Source: Pseudomonas phenolilytica
Lineage (GTDB): Bacteria > Pseudomonadota > Gammaproteobacteria > Pseudomonadales > Pseudomonadaceae
DNA: 64,000 bases
Direction of reading: 5' to 3'
NCBI RefSeq assembly: GCF_021432765.1
Contig: NZ_CP058908.1
Span: 884,001-948,000 of the forward strand
The notes beneath the pieces were generated by a model. The model had not been told where the DNA came from. It ran no database searches and saw nothing but the letters and a program-made list of their open reading frames with translations. The translations under genes were made by a program, and so were the position numbers. This document shows, piece by piece, positions 8,646 through 17,340 of the stretch; positions within the stretch are counted from its first letter, which is position 1, and each line of letters begins with the position of its first letter.

Positions 8646-8688
8646 ACCGAAGCCCGGACGTCATACGCATGACGGACCGGGCTTCGGT
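8646..8688 (+). repeat. Intra-operon stem-loop between binding protein and permease
   Basis: Perfect 12-bp outer stem ACCGAAGCCCGG (8646-8657) / CCGGGCTTCGGT (8677-8688), plus an inner 6-bp stem CGTCAT (8659-8664) / ATGACG (8669-8674) closed by a four-base loop. No T run follows, so it should not terminate fully. This type of hairpin protects the upstream message from 3' exonucleases and sets a high ratio of binding protein to permease. Confidence 0.75.
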
Positions 8689-8700
8689 GTTTGAGCCCAT

Positions 8701-9396
8701 ATGATTCCTGACCTTCACGGATTCGGCCCGGCCCTCGTCGCCGGTACCTGGATGACCATTCAACTGGCCCTCGCCTCCCTGGCGCTGGGGCTGGTGCTCG
8801 GCCTGCTCGGCGCCCTCGCCAAGACTTCGCCCTACAGCGCGCTGCGCTGGCTCGGCGGCACCTATTCGACCATCGTGCGTGGCGTTCCCGAGCTGCTCTG
8901 GGTGCTGCTGATCTACTTCGGCACCATCAACCTGATTCGCTGGATCGGCCAGCTGTTCGGCGTCGAGAACCTCGCGCTCAGCCCGTTCGCCGCCGGCACC
9001 ATCGCCCTTGGCCTGTGTTTCGGCGCCTACGCCACGGAAGTCTTCCGCGGCGCGCTGCTGGCCATTCCCAAGGGCCATCGCGAGGCCGGACTGGCGCTGG
9101 GCCTGGACAAGCGGCGCATCTTCCTGCGCCTGATCCTGCCGCAGATGTGGCGCCTGGCCCTGCCGGGGCTGGGCAACCTGTTCATGATCCTGATGAAGGA
9201 CACCGCGCTGGTCTCGGTGATCGGCCTGGAGGAAATCATGCGCCGCTCGCAGATCGCCGTGACCGCCAGCAAGGAGCCGTTCACCTTCTTCCTCGTCGCC
9301 GCCTTCATCTACCTGTGCCTGACCATCGTCGCGATGATCGGCATGCATTTTCTGGAAAAACGCGCTGGCCGCGGCTTCGTCAGGAGCGCCGCATGA
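8701..9396 (+). CDS. Polar amino-acid ABC transporter permease 1 (HisQ-like)
   Basis: Inner-membrane permease of 231 residues with about five helices. The conserved start GTWMTIQLALASLALGLVLG and the EAA cytoplasmic loop REAGLALGLDKRRIFLRLILPQ are typical of His/Glu/Gln/Arg/opine transporters. It begins 64 bases after the binding-protein gene, just past the stem-loop, and its stop overlaps the start of permease 2 (ATGA). It should pair with permease 2 as a heterodimer. Confidence 0.92.
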   Translation: MIPDLHGFGPALVAGTWMTIQLALASLALGLVLGLLGALAKTSPYSALRWLGGTYSTIVRGVPELLWVLLIYFGTINLIRWIGQLFGVENLALSPFAAGTIALGLCFGAYATEVFRGALLAIPKGHREAGLALGLDKRRIFLRLILPQMWRLALPGLGNLFMILMKDTALVSVIGLEEIMRRSQIAVTASKEPFTFFLVAAFIYLCLTIVAMIGMHFLEKRAGRGFVRSAA

Positions 9397-10082
9397 GCTG
9401 GGAAGTCTTCATCAAATGGCTGCCGAGCTTCGCGGACGCGGCCTGGCTGACGCTGCAGCTGGTCGGTGTGTCGGTCATCGCCGGGCTGATCCTCGCCCTG
9501 CCGCTGGGCATCGCCCGCTCGTCGCGCCACCTGGCGGTGCGTGCGCTGCCCTATGGCTACATCTTCTTCTTCCGCGGCACGCCGCTGCTGGTGCAGCTGT
9601 TTCTGGTCTACTACGGCGCGGCGCAGTTCGACGTGGTGCGCCAGAGTGCGCTCTGGCCCTATCTGCGCGATCCGTACTGGTGCGCGATCATCACCATGAC
9701 GCTGCATACCGCCGCCTACATCGCCGAGATCATCCGCGGCGCGATCCAGAACGTGCCGCCGGGCGAGGTCGAGGCGGCGCGGGCGCTGGGCATGTCGCGC
9801 ACTCAGGCGCTGTGGCACATCATCCTGCCACGCGCCACGCGCATCGGCCTGCCGGCCTACAGCAACGAAGTGATCCTGATGCTCAAGGCCAGCGCGCTGG
9901 CCAGCACCATCACCCTGCTCGAGCTGACCGGCATGGCGCGCAAGATCGCCGCGCGCACCTACCTGCACGAGGAGATGTTCCTCACCGCGGGTCTGATCTA
10001 TCTGCTGATCGCCTTCGTGCTGATGCAGGGCTTCAAACTGCTGGAGCGCTGGCTGCGCGTCGACGCCTGCCAAGGCCGCTGA
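9393..10082 (+). CDS. Polar amino-acid ABC transporter permease 2 (HisM-like)
   Basis: Inner-membrane permease of 229 residues. Key features are ADAAWLTLQLVGVSVIAGLILALPLG, the FFRGTPLLVQLFL motif of this family, and the EAA loop GEVEAARALGMSRTQALWHIILPRA. ATG 9393 overlaps the stop of permease 1. It is the last gene of the operon; 22 bases later comes the end of a convergent sigma-factor gene, and I see no clear terminator in that gap. Confidence 0.92.
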   Translation: MSWEVFIKWLPSFADAAWLTLQLVGVSVIAGLILALPLGIARSSRHLAVRALPYGYIFFFRGTPLLVQLFLVYYGAAQFDVVRQSALWPYLRDPYWCAIITMTLHTAAYIAEIIRGAIQNVPPGEVEAARALGMSRTQALWHIILPRATRIGLPAYSNEVILMLKASALASTITLLELTGMARKIAARTYLHEEMFLTAGLIYLLIAFVLMQGFKLLERWLRVDACQGR

Positions 10083-10104
10083 GTCTGCCGGGCGGCGCCG
10101 CGGC

Positions 10105-11355
10105 TCAGTCGTCGCTGACGCGTTCCAGCGCCGCCAGCCGTTGCAGCAGGAAACGCCGCTCCGGCTCCAGCCGCACGCTCTGCAGCGCCATGCGATAGGC
10201 CTGCCGGGCTTCGGCGTGACGCCCGAGGCGACACAGCAGATCGGCGCGTGCGGCAGGCAGCAAGTGGTAGTCGGGCAATGCGCCGCGCGCGTGCAGCTCA
10301 TCGAGCAGCGCCAACCCAGCCCCCGGTCCGCGATGCATGGCCAGCGCCACGGCACGGTTCAGTTCGATCACCGGTGACGGGCTGAGCTGCAGCAAGAGGT
10401 CATACAGCCGGACGATCTGCGCCCAGTCGGTTTGCGCCGCGCTCGGCGCCTCGGCATGCACCGCCGCGATCGCCGCCTGCAGCCCGTAGCAGCCCGGGCG
10501 CCGCGAGGCCAGTGCGCGCTGCACCAGCTGCACGCCTTCGGCGATCTGCACGGCATCCCAAAGGCGGCGATCCTGCTCGTCGAGCCGTACCAGCTCACCC
10601 GTCGCATCGGTGCGCGCAGCCCGCCGCGCATCGTGCAACAGCATCAGCGCCAGCAGGCCGCACACTTCCGCTTCCGGCAGCAGCTCGACCAGCAGCCGGC
10701 CGAGACGAATCGCCTCGCGGCACAGGTCCGCGCGCGTCAGCTGCGCTCCGGCGGACGCCGCATAGCCCTCGTTGAACACCAGGTAAAGCACCTGCAGCAC
10801 GCTGTCGAGACGCTCGGCCAGGGCTGAGCGCTCCGGTACCTGATAGGCAATCTGTGCATCGCGGATCTTCGCCTTGGCGCGCACGATACGCTGGGCGATG
10901 GTCGCCGGCGGCACCAGAAAGGCGCGGGCGATCTCCTCGGTGCCGAGGTCGCATACCGTGCGCAGGGTCAGCGCGACGCGCGCATCGGCGGGGAGCGCCG
11001 GATGGCAGCAGGTGAAGATCAGTCGCAGGCGGTCGTCCTGCAGCGCATCGGGATCGTCCACCTCGGCGCTCTCCTCCAGCTGTACGGCGAGCAATCGCAA
11101 CGCCTGATCGTCACGGGAGCGGCGGCGCAGCGCGTCGATGGCCTTGAAGCGTCCGGCGGAAACCAGCCAGGCGCGCGGGTTGGCCGGCACGCCGTCGCGC
11201 GGCCACTGCTGTACCGCCGCCGCGAATGCCTCGTGCAGAGCCTCCTCGGCGCGGTCGAAATCGCCCAGCAGGCGAATCAGCGTCGCCAGCACCCGCCGCG
11301 ACTCGGCGCGATAGAGCGCTTCGACCGCCTCCGGCGCGCCCTCAGCGTCACGCAT
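10105..11355 (-). CDS. ECF42-type RNA polymerase sigma factor with C-terminal TPR-like extension
   Basis: 416 residues, about twice the usual ECF size. Region 2 (about 12-80) includes LIRLLGDFDRAEEALHEAF and NPRAWLVSAGRFKAIDALRR. Region 4 (about 125-170) includes LTLRTVCDLGTEEIARAFLVPPATIAQRIVRAKAKIRDA. The remaining 240 residues (DUF6596 start VLYLVFNEGYAAS, then helical repeats) mark the ECF42 group, where the extension is known to be needed for activity in place of an anti-sigma factor. It starts two bases after the stop of a DGPF/YCII protein, the signature partner of ECF42. Signal and regulon are unknown; autoregulation of this operon is plausible. Confidence 0.9.
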   Translation of the reverse strand: MRDAEGAPEAVEALYRAESRRVLATLIRLLGDFDRAEEALHEAFAAAVQQWPRDGVPANPRAWLVSAGRFKAIDALRRRSRDDQALRLLAVQLEESAEVDDPDALQDDRLRLIFTCCHPALPADARVALTLRTVCDLGTEEIARAFLVPPATIAQRIVRAKAKIRDAQIAYQVPERSALAERLDSVLQVLYLVFNEGYAASAGAQLTRADLCREAIRLGRLLVELLPEAEVCGLLALMLLHDARRAARTDATGELVRLDEQDRRLWDAVQIAEGVQLVQRALASRRPGCYGLQAAIAAVHAEAPSAAQTDWAQIVRLYDLLLQLSPSPVIELNRAVALAMHRGPGAGLALLDELHARGALPDYHLLPAARADLLCRLGRHAEARQAYRMALQSVRLEPERRFLLQRLAALERVSDD

Positions 11356-11357
11356 GC

Positions 11358-11714
11358 TTAGCGCTGCGGCAGCTGGCGCAGCGGGCGTACCTCGACGCAG
11401 CCGAGGCTTGCCGGCGGAATCTGCGCGGCGATGGCCTCGGCTTCGCGCTGATCGGCCGCCTCGATCAGATAGAAGCCGGCCAGTTGCTCGCGCGTCTCGG
11501 CAAACGGGCCATCGACCACCGTAGTCACACCGTCGCGCACGCGCACTGTGCGGGCGGTGCGGACCGACTGCAGCGGCTCGCCGGCCAGCATGTGGCCGCT
11601 GGCGCGCAGAGTTTCACCGCAGGCGATGCAGCGCGCCACCAGCGCCTGCCATTGCTCATCGCTCAGTTCGTCGACCCGCTGTTCGTCGTAATAGATCAGG
11701 CACAGGTATTTCAT
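11358..11714 (-). CDS. YCII-related DGPF-domain protein
   Basis: A 118-residue protein starting MKYLCLIYYDE, with the hallmark VVDGPFAETREQLAGFYLIEA. This alpha-beta barrel fold is related to YciI hydrolases, but DGPF proteins have no proven reaction; several are found next to ECF42 sigma factors and belong to their regulons. It sits between the SnoaL-like gene and the sigma gene on the same strand and is separated from the latter by only two bases, so these two are coupled. Confidence 0.88.
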   Translation of the reverse strand: MKYLCLIYYDEQRVDELSDEQWQALVARCIACGETLRASGHMLAGEPLQSVRTARTVRVRDGVTTVVDGPFAETREQLAGFYLIEAADQREAEAIAAQIPPASLGCVEVRPLRQLPQR

Positions 11715-11800
11715 CGTCGCTCTCCGGCTGTCGCCACCGCAGCAAAGCTAGCAGGCAACGGTCGGCGTGACGCCGCAGAGCGACGAACACCGTGCGCGGC

Positions 11801-12250
11801 TCAGCCACCCGGCTGTTCTGCGGACATGCAGACCTGGCCGGTCTGCATGTCGAAGGGCATCGAGAAATGCTCGTGGATCACTTTCCAGTCACCGTCACGG
11901 CGTGCCCAGACGCGGCTGCCACGCATCCACGCGCTCTGCATCTGGCCCTCGGCGTTCGGGCCGCCGCAATGGTTGAGCATGCGGCTGTAAGCCAGCTCGC
12001 CACCGACCTCCACATGCAGCTCATGGGTTTCGAAGAAACCCTCGCCCTGGCAGAACTCGAAGCAGCGCTGCCAGTGCGCGCGGTAGTCGGCCACGCCCTT
12101 GAATTGCAGCGGCCCGACGGCATCGAAGGCCACCAGATCGTCGGCGTACTGGGCAAGGATGCGGTCCAGATCCTTGGCGGCAATGGCGCGCTCGAACTCT
12201 TGGTGAAGCTGGCGGATGCGCGCGGCGTCCTGGTGCTGTTGCTCGTTCAT
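11801..12250 (-). CDS. SnoaL-like / DUF4440 (NTF2-fold) protein
   Basis: A 149-residue protein with the NTF2-like cone fold: HQEFERAIAAKDLDRILAQYADDLVAFDAVGP, then FKGVADYRAHW and a C-terminal VWARRDGDWKVIHEHFSMPF that forms the last strands. Such proteins are ketosteroid-isomerase relatives; the reaction cannot be predicted. I start it at the ATG complementary to 12248-12250 because AGGAG lies six bases upstream; an open frame extends to 12313 without a better site. It is probably the first gene of the operon with the DGPF protein (86 bases later) and the ECF42 sigma factor. Confidence 0.82.
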   Translation of the reverse strand: MNEQQHQDAARIRQLHQEFERAIAAKDLDRILAQYADDLVAFDAVGPLQFKGVADYRAHWQRCFEFCQGEGFFETHELHVEVGGELAYSRMLNHCGGPNAEGQMQSAWMRGSRVWARRDGDWKVIHEHFSMPFDMQTGQVCMSAEQPGG

Positions 12251-12291
12251 GCTGATCTCCTGGCGTCTGGTTGAACGGGTGTTCATCACCT

Positions 12292-12319
12292 GGTCGTTCG
12301 GCGCGCTCAGCAATCGACA
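12292..12319 (-). promoter_or_regulatory. Candidate ECF42-dependent promoter
   Basis: On the minus strand TGTCGA (12319-12314) is followed after 17 bases by CGACC (12296-12292). As I remember it, ECF42 promoters use TGTCGA at -35 and a CGA-type -10. Transcription would start about 35 bases before the SnoaL-like gene, giving a positive autoregulatory loop. Confidence 0.4.
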
Positions 12320-12408
12320 GGCCGGCCGATTTTTTTTGCAGTTCCAGGAATCCGCGCGCGGGACGCTCGCCCAGTATTTCCACGAGTGGTCTCAGGTAAA
12401 ACACGGTT

Positions 12409-12427
12409 GCGAATTGTTATCATTAGA
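12409..12427 (+). promoter_or_regulatory. Candidate Fur box upstream of TonB receptor 2
   Basis: Read on the minus strand, 13 of 19 positions match GATAATGATAATCATTATC; the core TAATGATAA is exact. It is in an AT-rich patch about 90 bases before the receptor start. This implies iron-repressed expression of the second cassette. Confidence 0.55.
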
Positions 12428-12517
12428 ATATGATAGTGGCTCACAGATGGCACAGACTCCCACCTAACCGTCGCGCCGTCACCGCCCTTCGCAATCCAAC
12501 GCCCGCTCAGGTCTGCC

Positions 12518-14722
12518 ATGCCCACTGTTCGCTTGCCGCGTAAAACCGCACTGCTACCCGTTTGCCTGTTAGCCAGCTTCGCCAGTTCGCCGCTGATGGC
12601 CCAGCAACGCACCGAAGTCCAGGCGCAGGGCGGTACCGGCGAGCCGCTTGAACTGCAATCCGTCGAGATCACGGCCAGTGCCGATGCCTCGGCCGAAGGC
12701 CTGACCCAGCCCTACGCCGGCGACCAGGTGGCGCGCGGCGGCCGTGTCGGCATCCTCGGCAACCGCGACTTCATGGAAACGCCGTTCACCTCGACGTCCT
12801 ACACCTCGCAGCTGATCCAGGACCAGCAGGCGCGCAGCGTTTCCGACGTGCTGCAGAACGACCCGTCGGTGCGCGTCGCCCGCGGCTTCGGCAACTTCCA
12901 GGAACTGTACGTCGTGCGCGGCTTCCCGCTGTTCTCCGACGACATTTCCTACAACGGCCTCTACGGCCTGCTGCCGCGCCAGTACGTGGCCGCCGAGTTC
13001 ATCGAGCGCGTGGAAGTGTTCCGCGGCGCCAACACCTTCCTCAACGGCGCGGCACCCGGCGGCAGCGGCATCGGCGGGGCGATCAACATCCTGCCCAAGC
13101 GCGCGCCCAACGAGCCGCTGACCCGCCTGACCCTCGGGGCCGAGAGCGGTGGCCAGGCGATGACCCATGCCGACGTCGCCCGTCGCTTCGGCGAAGGCGA
13201 CCGCTTCGGCGTGCGCCTGAATGCCGCCAAGCGCGCCGGCGAGACGACCGTCGAGGACGAGGAACGCACCCTCGACATGTTCGCCCTCGGCCTGGACTAC
13301 CAGGGCGACAACTTCCGTCTGTCGGGCGACGTCGGTCACCAGTACCACTTCATCGACCAGCCGCGCCCGAGTGTCACCCCCAACGGCGGCATCCCCAGCG
13401 CACCGGATGCCGAAGACAACTTCGCCCAGCCCTGGACCTACTCGAAGGAGAAGCAGACCTTCGGCACCTTGCGCGCCGAATACGACTTCTCCGACGCCGT
13501 GACCGGCTGGCTCGCCGCCGGTGTGCGCGAGGGCGAGGAGAAGAACCGCCTGGCCAGCATCAAGGCGGGCCGTTCCGGCGCCGGCACCTTCTACCGCTTC
13601 GACAACGTGCGCGAGGAAGACGTCTTCACCAGCGAAGCCGGCCTGCGCGCCCGTGGCAACACCGGTGCGGTCTCCCACGAGTGGGTGATGTCCGCGGCGA
13701 TGTTCGATCTGCAAGCACGCAACGCCTACGGCATGTCGGGCAACCTTGCCGCCGATATCCATGACCCGTTCGACGCGGCGATGCCAGGCACCACCTGGAC
13801 CGGCGGCCAGATGTCCGATCCTGGCGTCACCGAACGCACCCACACCCAGAGCCTGGCGCTGGCCGACACCCTGGGCTTCCTCGACGACCGCCTGCTGCTC
13901 ACCCTCGGCGCCCGCCGCCAGGGCATCGAGGCCAAGAGCTACGACTACAACAGCGGCGACCGGCTGTCCTCCTACAACCGCTACAAGACCAGCCCGGTGG
14001 CCGGCGTGGTCTACCAGCTCACCGACGAACTGTCGGTTTACGCCAACTACATCGAGGGGCTGGTCAAGGGCGACATCGCTCCGGCGAGCAGCGGTGGCGT
14101 AGCCATCGTCAATGCCGGCGAGGCGCTGGAGCCCTATGTCTCCGAACAGACCGAGGTCGGCATCAAGTACGACGGCGGCAACCTCGGTGGCAGCCTGGCG
14201 CTGTTCACCACCGACCGGCCGTTCAGCACCGTGGAAAACGGTGTATTCACCGACGGCGGCGAACAGCGCAACCGCGGCATCGAGCTGTCGGTGTTCGGCG
14301 AGCCGGCCTACGGCGTGCGCCTGCTCGGTGGCCTCACCCTGCTCGATGCCGAGCTGACCAGCACACAGGACGGCCTCAACGAGGGCAACCGTGCGATCGG
14401 CGTGCCGCGCACCCAGGCCAACATCGGCGGTGAATGGGACGTGCCCGGCACCAATGGCCTGACCCTGACCAGCCGCGTGGTCTACACCAGCAGCCAGTAC
14501 GCCGACGCAGCCAACGACCTGGAGGCGCCGTCCTGGACCCGCCTGGACCTTGGCGCACGCTACCGCATGGTCATCGACGAGCGTGACGTGACCCTGCGCG
14601 CCCGCCTGGACAACGTCACAGGCCGCGACTACTGGGCCTCGGTGGGCGGCTACCCGAACGCCAACTACCTCGTCCTCGGCGCCCCGCGCACGTTGTCGCT
14701 CAGCGCCACGGTCGATTTCTGA
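12518..14722 (+). CDS. TonB-dependent siderophore receptor (ferrichrome/hydroxamate-type family)
   Basis: Outer-membrane receptor of 734 residues. The signal peptide ends near residue 28 (SSPLMA/QQ), then comes the TonB-box region LELQSVEITA, a plug with SVSDVLQNDPSVRVARG, YVVRGFPLFSDDISYNGLYG and FIERVEVFRGANTFLNGAAPGGSGIGGAINILPKRA, and a long barrel ending in ATVDF. The SVSDVL and GGAIN-type signatures place it in the TIGR01783-like siderophore receptor group, distinct from receptor 1. The ligand is unknown. The stop overlaps the start of a PepSY protein gene (TGATG), which ties the receptor to inner-membrane iron processing. Confidence 0.9.
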   Translation: MPTVRLPRKTALLPVCLLASFASSPLMAQQRTEVQAQGGTGEPLELQSVEITASADASAEGLTQPYAGDQVARGGRVGILGNRDFMETPFTSTSYTSQLIQDQQARSVSDVLQNDPSVRVARGFGNFQELYVVRGFPLFSDDISYNGLYGLLPRQYVAAEFIERVEVFRGANTFLNGAAPGGSGIGGAINILPKRAPNEPLTRLTLGAESGGQAMTHADVARRFGEGDRFGVRLNAAKRAGETTVEDEERTLDMFALGLDYQGDNFRLSGDVGHQYHFIDQPRPSVTPNGGIPSAPDAEDNFAQPWTYSKEKQTFGTLRAEYDFSDAVTGWLAAGVREGEEKNRLASIKAGRSGAGTFYRFDNVREEDVFTSEAGLRARGNTGAVSHEWVMSAAMFDLQARNAYGMSGNLAADIHDPFDAAMPGTTWTGGQMSDPGVTERTHTQSLALADTLGFLDDRLLLTLGARRQGIEAKSYDYNSGDRLSSYNRYKTSPVAGVVYQLTDELSVYANYIEGLVKGDIAPASSGGVAIVNAGEALEPYVSEQTEVGIKYDGGNLGGSLALFTTDRPFSTVENGVFTDGGEQRNRGIELSVFGEPAYGVRLLGGLTLLDAELTSTQDGLNEGNRAIGVPRTQANIGGEWDVPGTNGLTLTSRVVYTSSQYADAANDLEAPSWTRLDLGARYRMVIDERDVTLRARLDNVTGRDYWASVGGYPNANYLVLGAPRTLSLSATVDF

Positions 14723-15849
14723 TGCAGGCACGCACCCTGCGGGGCTGGGGCTGGGTCCACAAGTGGTCCAGCCTCGTCTGCACGCTGTTCATCCTGCTGC
14801 TGTGCCTGACCGGTCTGCCGCTGATCTTCTCCCACGAGATCGATCATCTGACCGGCGCCGAGATCGAGGCGCCGCCGATGCCGACGGGCACGCCGCACAT
14901 CACGCTCGACCGGGTCGCCGCCGAAGCGGTCGGGGCCTATCCGGGCCTGGTGCCGCTGTACTTCTTCGCCGAGGAGGACCTGCCCGATCTCTGGTACGTC
15001 AAGCTCGATACCCGGGTCGACACCGACGAGAGCGACGCGCTGCTGATCCTTGCCGATGCGCGCACCGGTGCCGTGGTCGACGTGCCGGCGTTCGACGAGG
15101 GCTTCATGAGCGTGATGTACCGCCTGCATGTCGACCTCTACGCCGGCCTGCCGGGCAAGCTGTTCCTCGGCTTCATGGGGCTCCTGCTGGTGGTCGCCAT
15201 CGTCTCCGGCGTGGTGCTCTACGCGCCGTTCATGCGCAAGTTGCGCTTCGCCGAGGTGCGTCGCGAGCGCGCGCCGCGTACGCGCTGGCTGGACCTGCAC
15301 AACCTGCTCGGCATCGTCACCCTGGTCTGGGCGCTGGCCGTGGGCTTCACCGGGGTGATCAACACCTGGGCGGACCTGATCTTCAAGGGCTGGCAGGCCG
15401 AGCAGGTCGCCGCGTTGCAGGCCGGCGACACGCGGGTACTGCTGAGCGCCGATGCCAGTGATGCACCCGCTGCGGATGGCTCGCTGCAGACCGCGGTGGA
15501 TCGCGTGCTGGCCGCCGCGCCGGGCATGGCGATCTCGATGATCGCCTACCCCGGCACGCTGCGCGCCACCCCGGAGCATGTCGCGGTGATCCTGCGCGGC
15601 GACACGCCGCTGACCTCGCGCCTGACTCAGGCGCTGCTGGTCGATCCGGTCAATGGCGAGGTGCTGGAAGCCGGCGCGCGGCCCTGGTACGTCACCGCGC
15701 TGCAGCTGTCCGAACCGCTGCACTTCGGCGACTACGGCGGCCTGCCACTGAAGGTGCTGTGGGCGCTGCTCGACGTCCTCACCGTCGTGGTGCTCGGCAG
15801 CGGCCTGTACCTGTGGCTCAAGCGCGGCGCGACGGAGGGGCGGACATGA
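14722..15849 (+). CDS. PepSY-associated TM protein of iron cassette 2
   Basis: Inner-membrane protein of 375 residues, shorter than the 517-residue relative at 4123. It has TM1 (WVHKWSSLVCTLFILLLCLTG), a periplasmic PepSY-type domain with ITLDRVAAEAV and DARTGAVVDV, TM2-3 (LFLGFMGLLLVVAIVSGVVLYAPF, then LDLHNLLGIVTLVWALAVGFTG), a second PepSY-like segment and a C-terminal helix (LLDVLTVVVLGSGLYLWLKR). Conserved membrane His residues (HKW, LHNLLG) resemble those of siderophore-iron reductases. It overlaps the receptor stop and the next small gene, so it is translationally coupled to both. Confidence 0.85.
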   Translation: MQARTLRGWGWVHKWSSLVCTLFILLLCLTGLPLIFSHEIDHLTGAEIEAPPMPTGTPHITLDRVAAEAVGAYPGLVPLYFFAEEDLPDLWYVKLDTRVDTDESDALLILADARTGAVVDVPAFDEGFMSVMYRLHVDLYAGLPGKLFLGFMGLLLVVAIVSGVVLYAPFMRKLRFAEVRRERAPRTRWLDLHNLLGIVTLVWALAVGFTGVINTWADLIFKGWQAEQVAALQAGDTRVLLSADASDAPAADGSLQTAVDRVLAAAPGMAISMIAYPGTLRATPEHVAVILRGDTPLTSRLTQALLVDPVNGEVLEAGARPWYVTALQLSEPLHFGDYGGLPLKVLWALLDVLTVVVLGSGLYLWLKRGATEGRT

Positions 15850-16022
15850 TGCGCATCTGGCTGTGGCCGCTGGTGCTCGGCCTGCTCTCGCTGCTCGGCC
15901 TGCTCGCCGGGCTGGTTTCCGATGGCATCGGCGACTGGCTGAGCTGGGCCACGCTGAGCCTGCCGGTGGCCATCGGCGCCAAGGCGCTGGCCGGCGGCCG
16001 GCAGACGCGGCGTGCCGGCTGA
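15846..16022 (+). CDS. Small hydrophobic protein, iron cassette 2
   Basis: A 58-residue peptide starting MMRIWLWPLVLG, with two likely membrane segments (about 4-24 and 31-46) and a basic tail (RQTRRAG). Its ATG overlaps the PepSY stop (ATGA), which strongly favours a real gene. The position parallels the small DUF3649/DUF3325 proteins in cassette 1, though I do not recognise the family. A role beside the PepSY protein is inferred. Confidence 0.6.
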   Translation: MMRIWLWPLVLGLLSLLGLLAGLVSDGIGDWLSWATLSLPVAIGAKALAGGRQTRRAG

Positions 16023-16179
16023 GGCTCCGGTAGGGGCGAACCCACGTCGCGGCATTGAGGGCAATGTCGCCATTTCCCCCCGCCAGCCGCGCCAACGGTA
16101 CGCCGCGCGGGCGGTGCTGCGCCGGCCGAGCTGCTAGGATGCAGACTGTCGCGATCAACGCGACGCACGCGCAGGCTGG

Positions 16180-17340
16180 ATGGACAGGCCCTTCATGCAC
16201 CCGACCTCATCGCCTCCCGGCACGCTGCAGCTGCAATCCGCGGCCCGGCCCGCGCACCTGCGCATCGCCGGCGACTGGACGCTGGCGCACTACAACGCGC
16301 TGCGCGACGCCGTCGTGCGTATGCGCCCGCAGCTCGATGAGCACAGTACGGTCGAGCTGGACGCGCTGGGCGCGCTGGATACCGCCGGCGCCGGCCTGCT
16401 GGTCGAGCTGCTCGGCCCGCAGCGCATCGCCGCCGTGGCGCAATGGGCGCCGCAGCTGCCGGCCGAACGCCTGGCGCTCCTGCATACCGTGGCCGCGGCG
16501 CTGGATCGCCCGGCCACTCCGCAGCCGGATCAGGGTTACGAGTTCGGTGATCTGCTGGCGCATATCGGCCGGACCATGCAGGGCATCTGGGGCCAGCAGC
16601 GCGAGCTGCTCGGCTTCATCGGCCTGACCCTGCAGACGCTGCTGAGCGTGCTGGTGCGCCCGCAACGCTGGCGCCCGACCCCGCTGGTGGCGCACATCGA
16701 ACAGACCGGGCTGGACGCCATCCCCATCGTCGCCTTGCTGACGTTTCTGGTCGGCGCCGTGGTGGCGTTCCTCGGCGCCACGGTACTGGCCGACTTCGGC
16801 GCCAGCATCTACACCGTCACCCTGGTTGGCTTCGCCTTCCTGCGCGAGTTCGGCGTGCTGCTGGCGGCGATCCTGCTCGCCGGGCGCAGCGCCAGCGCCT
16901 TCGCCGCGCAGATCGGCTCGATGAAGGCCAACGAGGAGATCGACGCGATCCGCGCACTGGGCCTCAGCCCGGTGGAGCTGCTGGTGTTGCCGCGGGTGCT
17001 GGCGATGCTGATCACCCTGCCGATCCTGACGTTCATCGGCATGCTCAGCGGCATCCTCGGCGGTGCGGTGGTCTGCGTCCTGGCGCTGGATATCTCGCCG
17101 ACGCTGTTCATCACCATCCTGCAGCGCGACATCGACCTCAGCCATTTCCTCGTCGGCATCGGCAAGGCGCCGGTGTTCGCCTTCGTCATCGCCGTGATCG
17201 GTTGTCTGGAAGGCTTCAAGGTCAGCGGCAGCGCGCAGTCGGTGGGCGAACACACCACCTCCAGCGTGGTGCAGTCGATCTTCATGGTGATCCTGATCGA
17301 CGCCATCGCCGCGCTGTTCTTCATGGAGATGGGCTGGTGA
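16180..17340 (+). CDS. MlaE/YrbE-family ABC permease fused to an N-terminal STAS domain
   Basis: Inner-membrane permease for lipid transport, 386 residues. Residues about 15-110 form a STAS-like domain (LDALGALDTAGAGLLVELL); the permease core follows from about 140 with AIPIVALLTFLVGAVVAFLGA, LREFGVLLAAILLAGRSASAFAAQIGSMKANEEIDAIRALG and a final FFMEMGW. In the E. coli Mla system the STAS protein MlaB is separate; here it is joined to the permease, as in some other MCE systems. The start may be ATG 16180 or ATG 16195; neither has a strong ribosome-binding site. First gene of a four-gene operon with ATPase, MCE protein and lipoprotein. Confidence 0.9.
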   Translation: MDRPFMHPTSSPPGTLQLQSAARPAHLRIAGDWTLAHYNALRDAVVRMRPQLDEHSTVELDALGALDTAGAGLLVELLGPQRIAAVAQWAPQLPAERLALLHTVAAALDRPATPQPDQGYEFGDLLAHIGRTMQGIWGQQRELLGFIGLTLQTLLSVLVRPQRWRPTPLVAHIEQTGLDAIPIVALLTFLVGAVVAFLGATVLADFGASIYTVTLVGFAFLREFGVLLAAILLAGRSASAFAAQIGSMKANEEIDAIRALGLSPVELLVLPRVLAMLITLPILTFIGMLSGILGGAVVCVLALDISPTLFITILQRDIDLSHFLVGIGKAPVFAFVIAVIGCLEGFKVSGSAQSVGEHTTSSVVQSIFMVILIDAIAALFFMEMGW

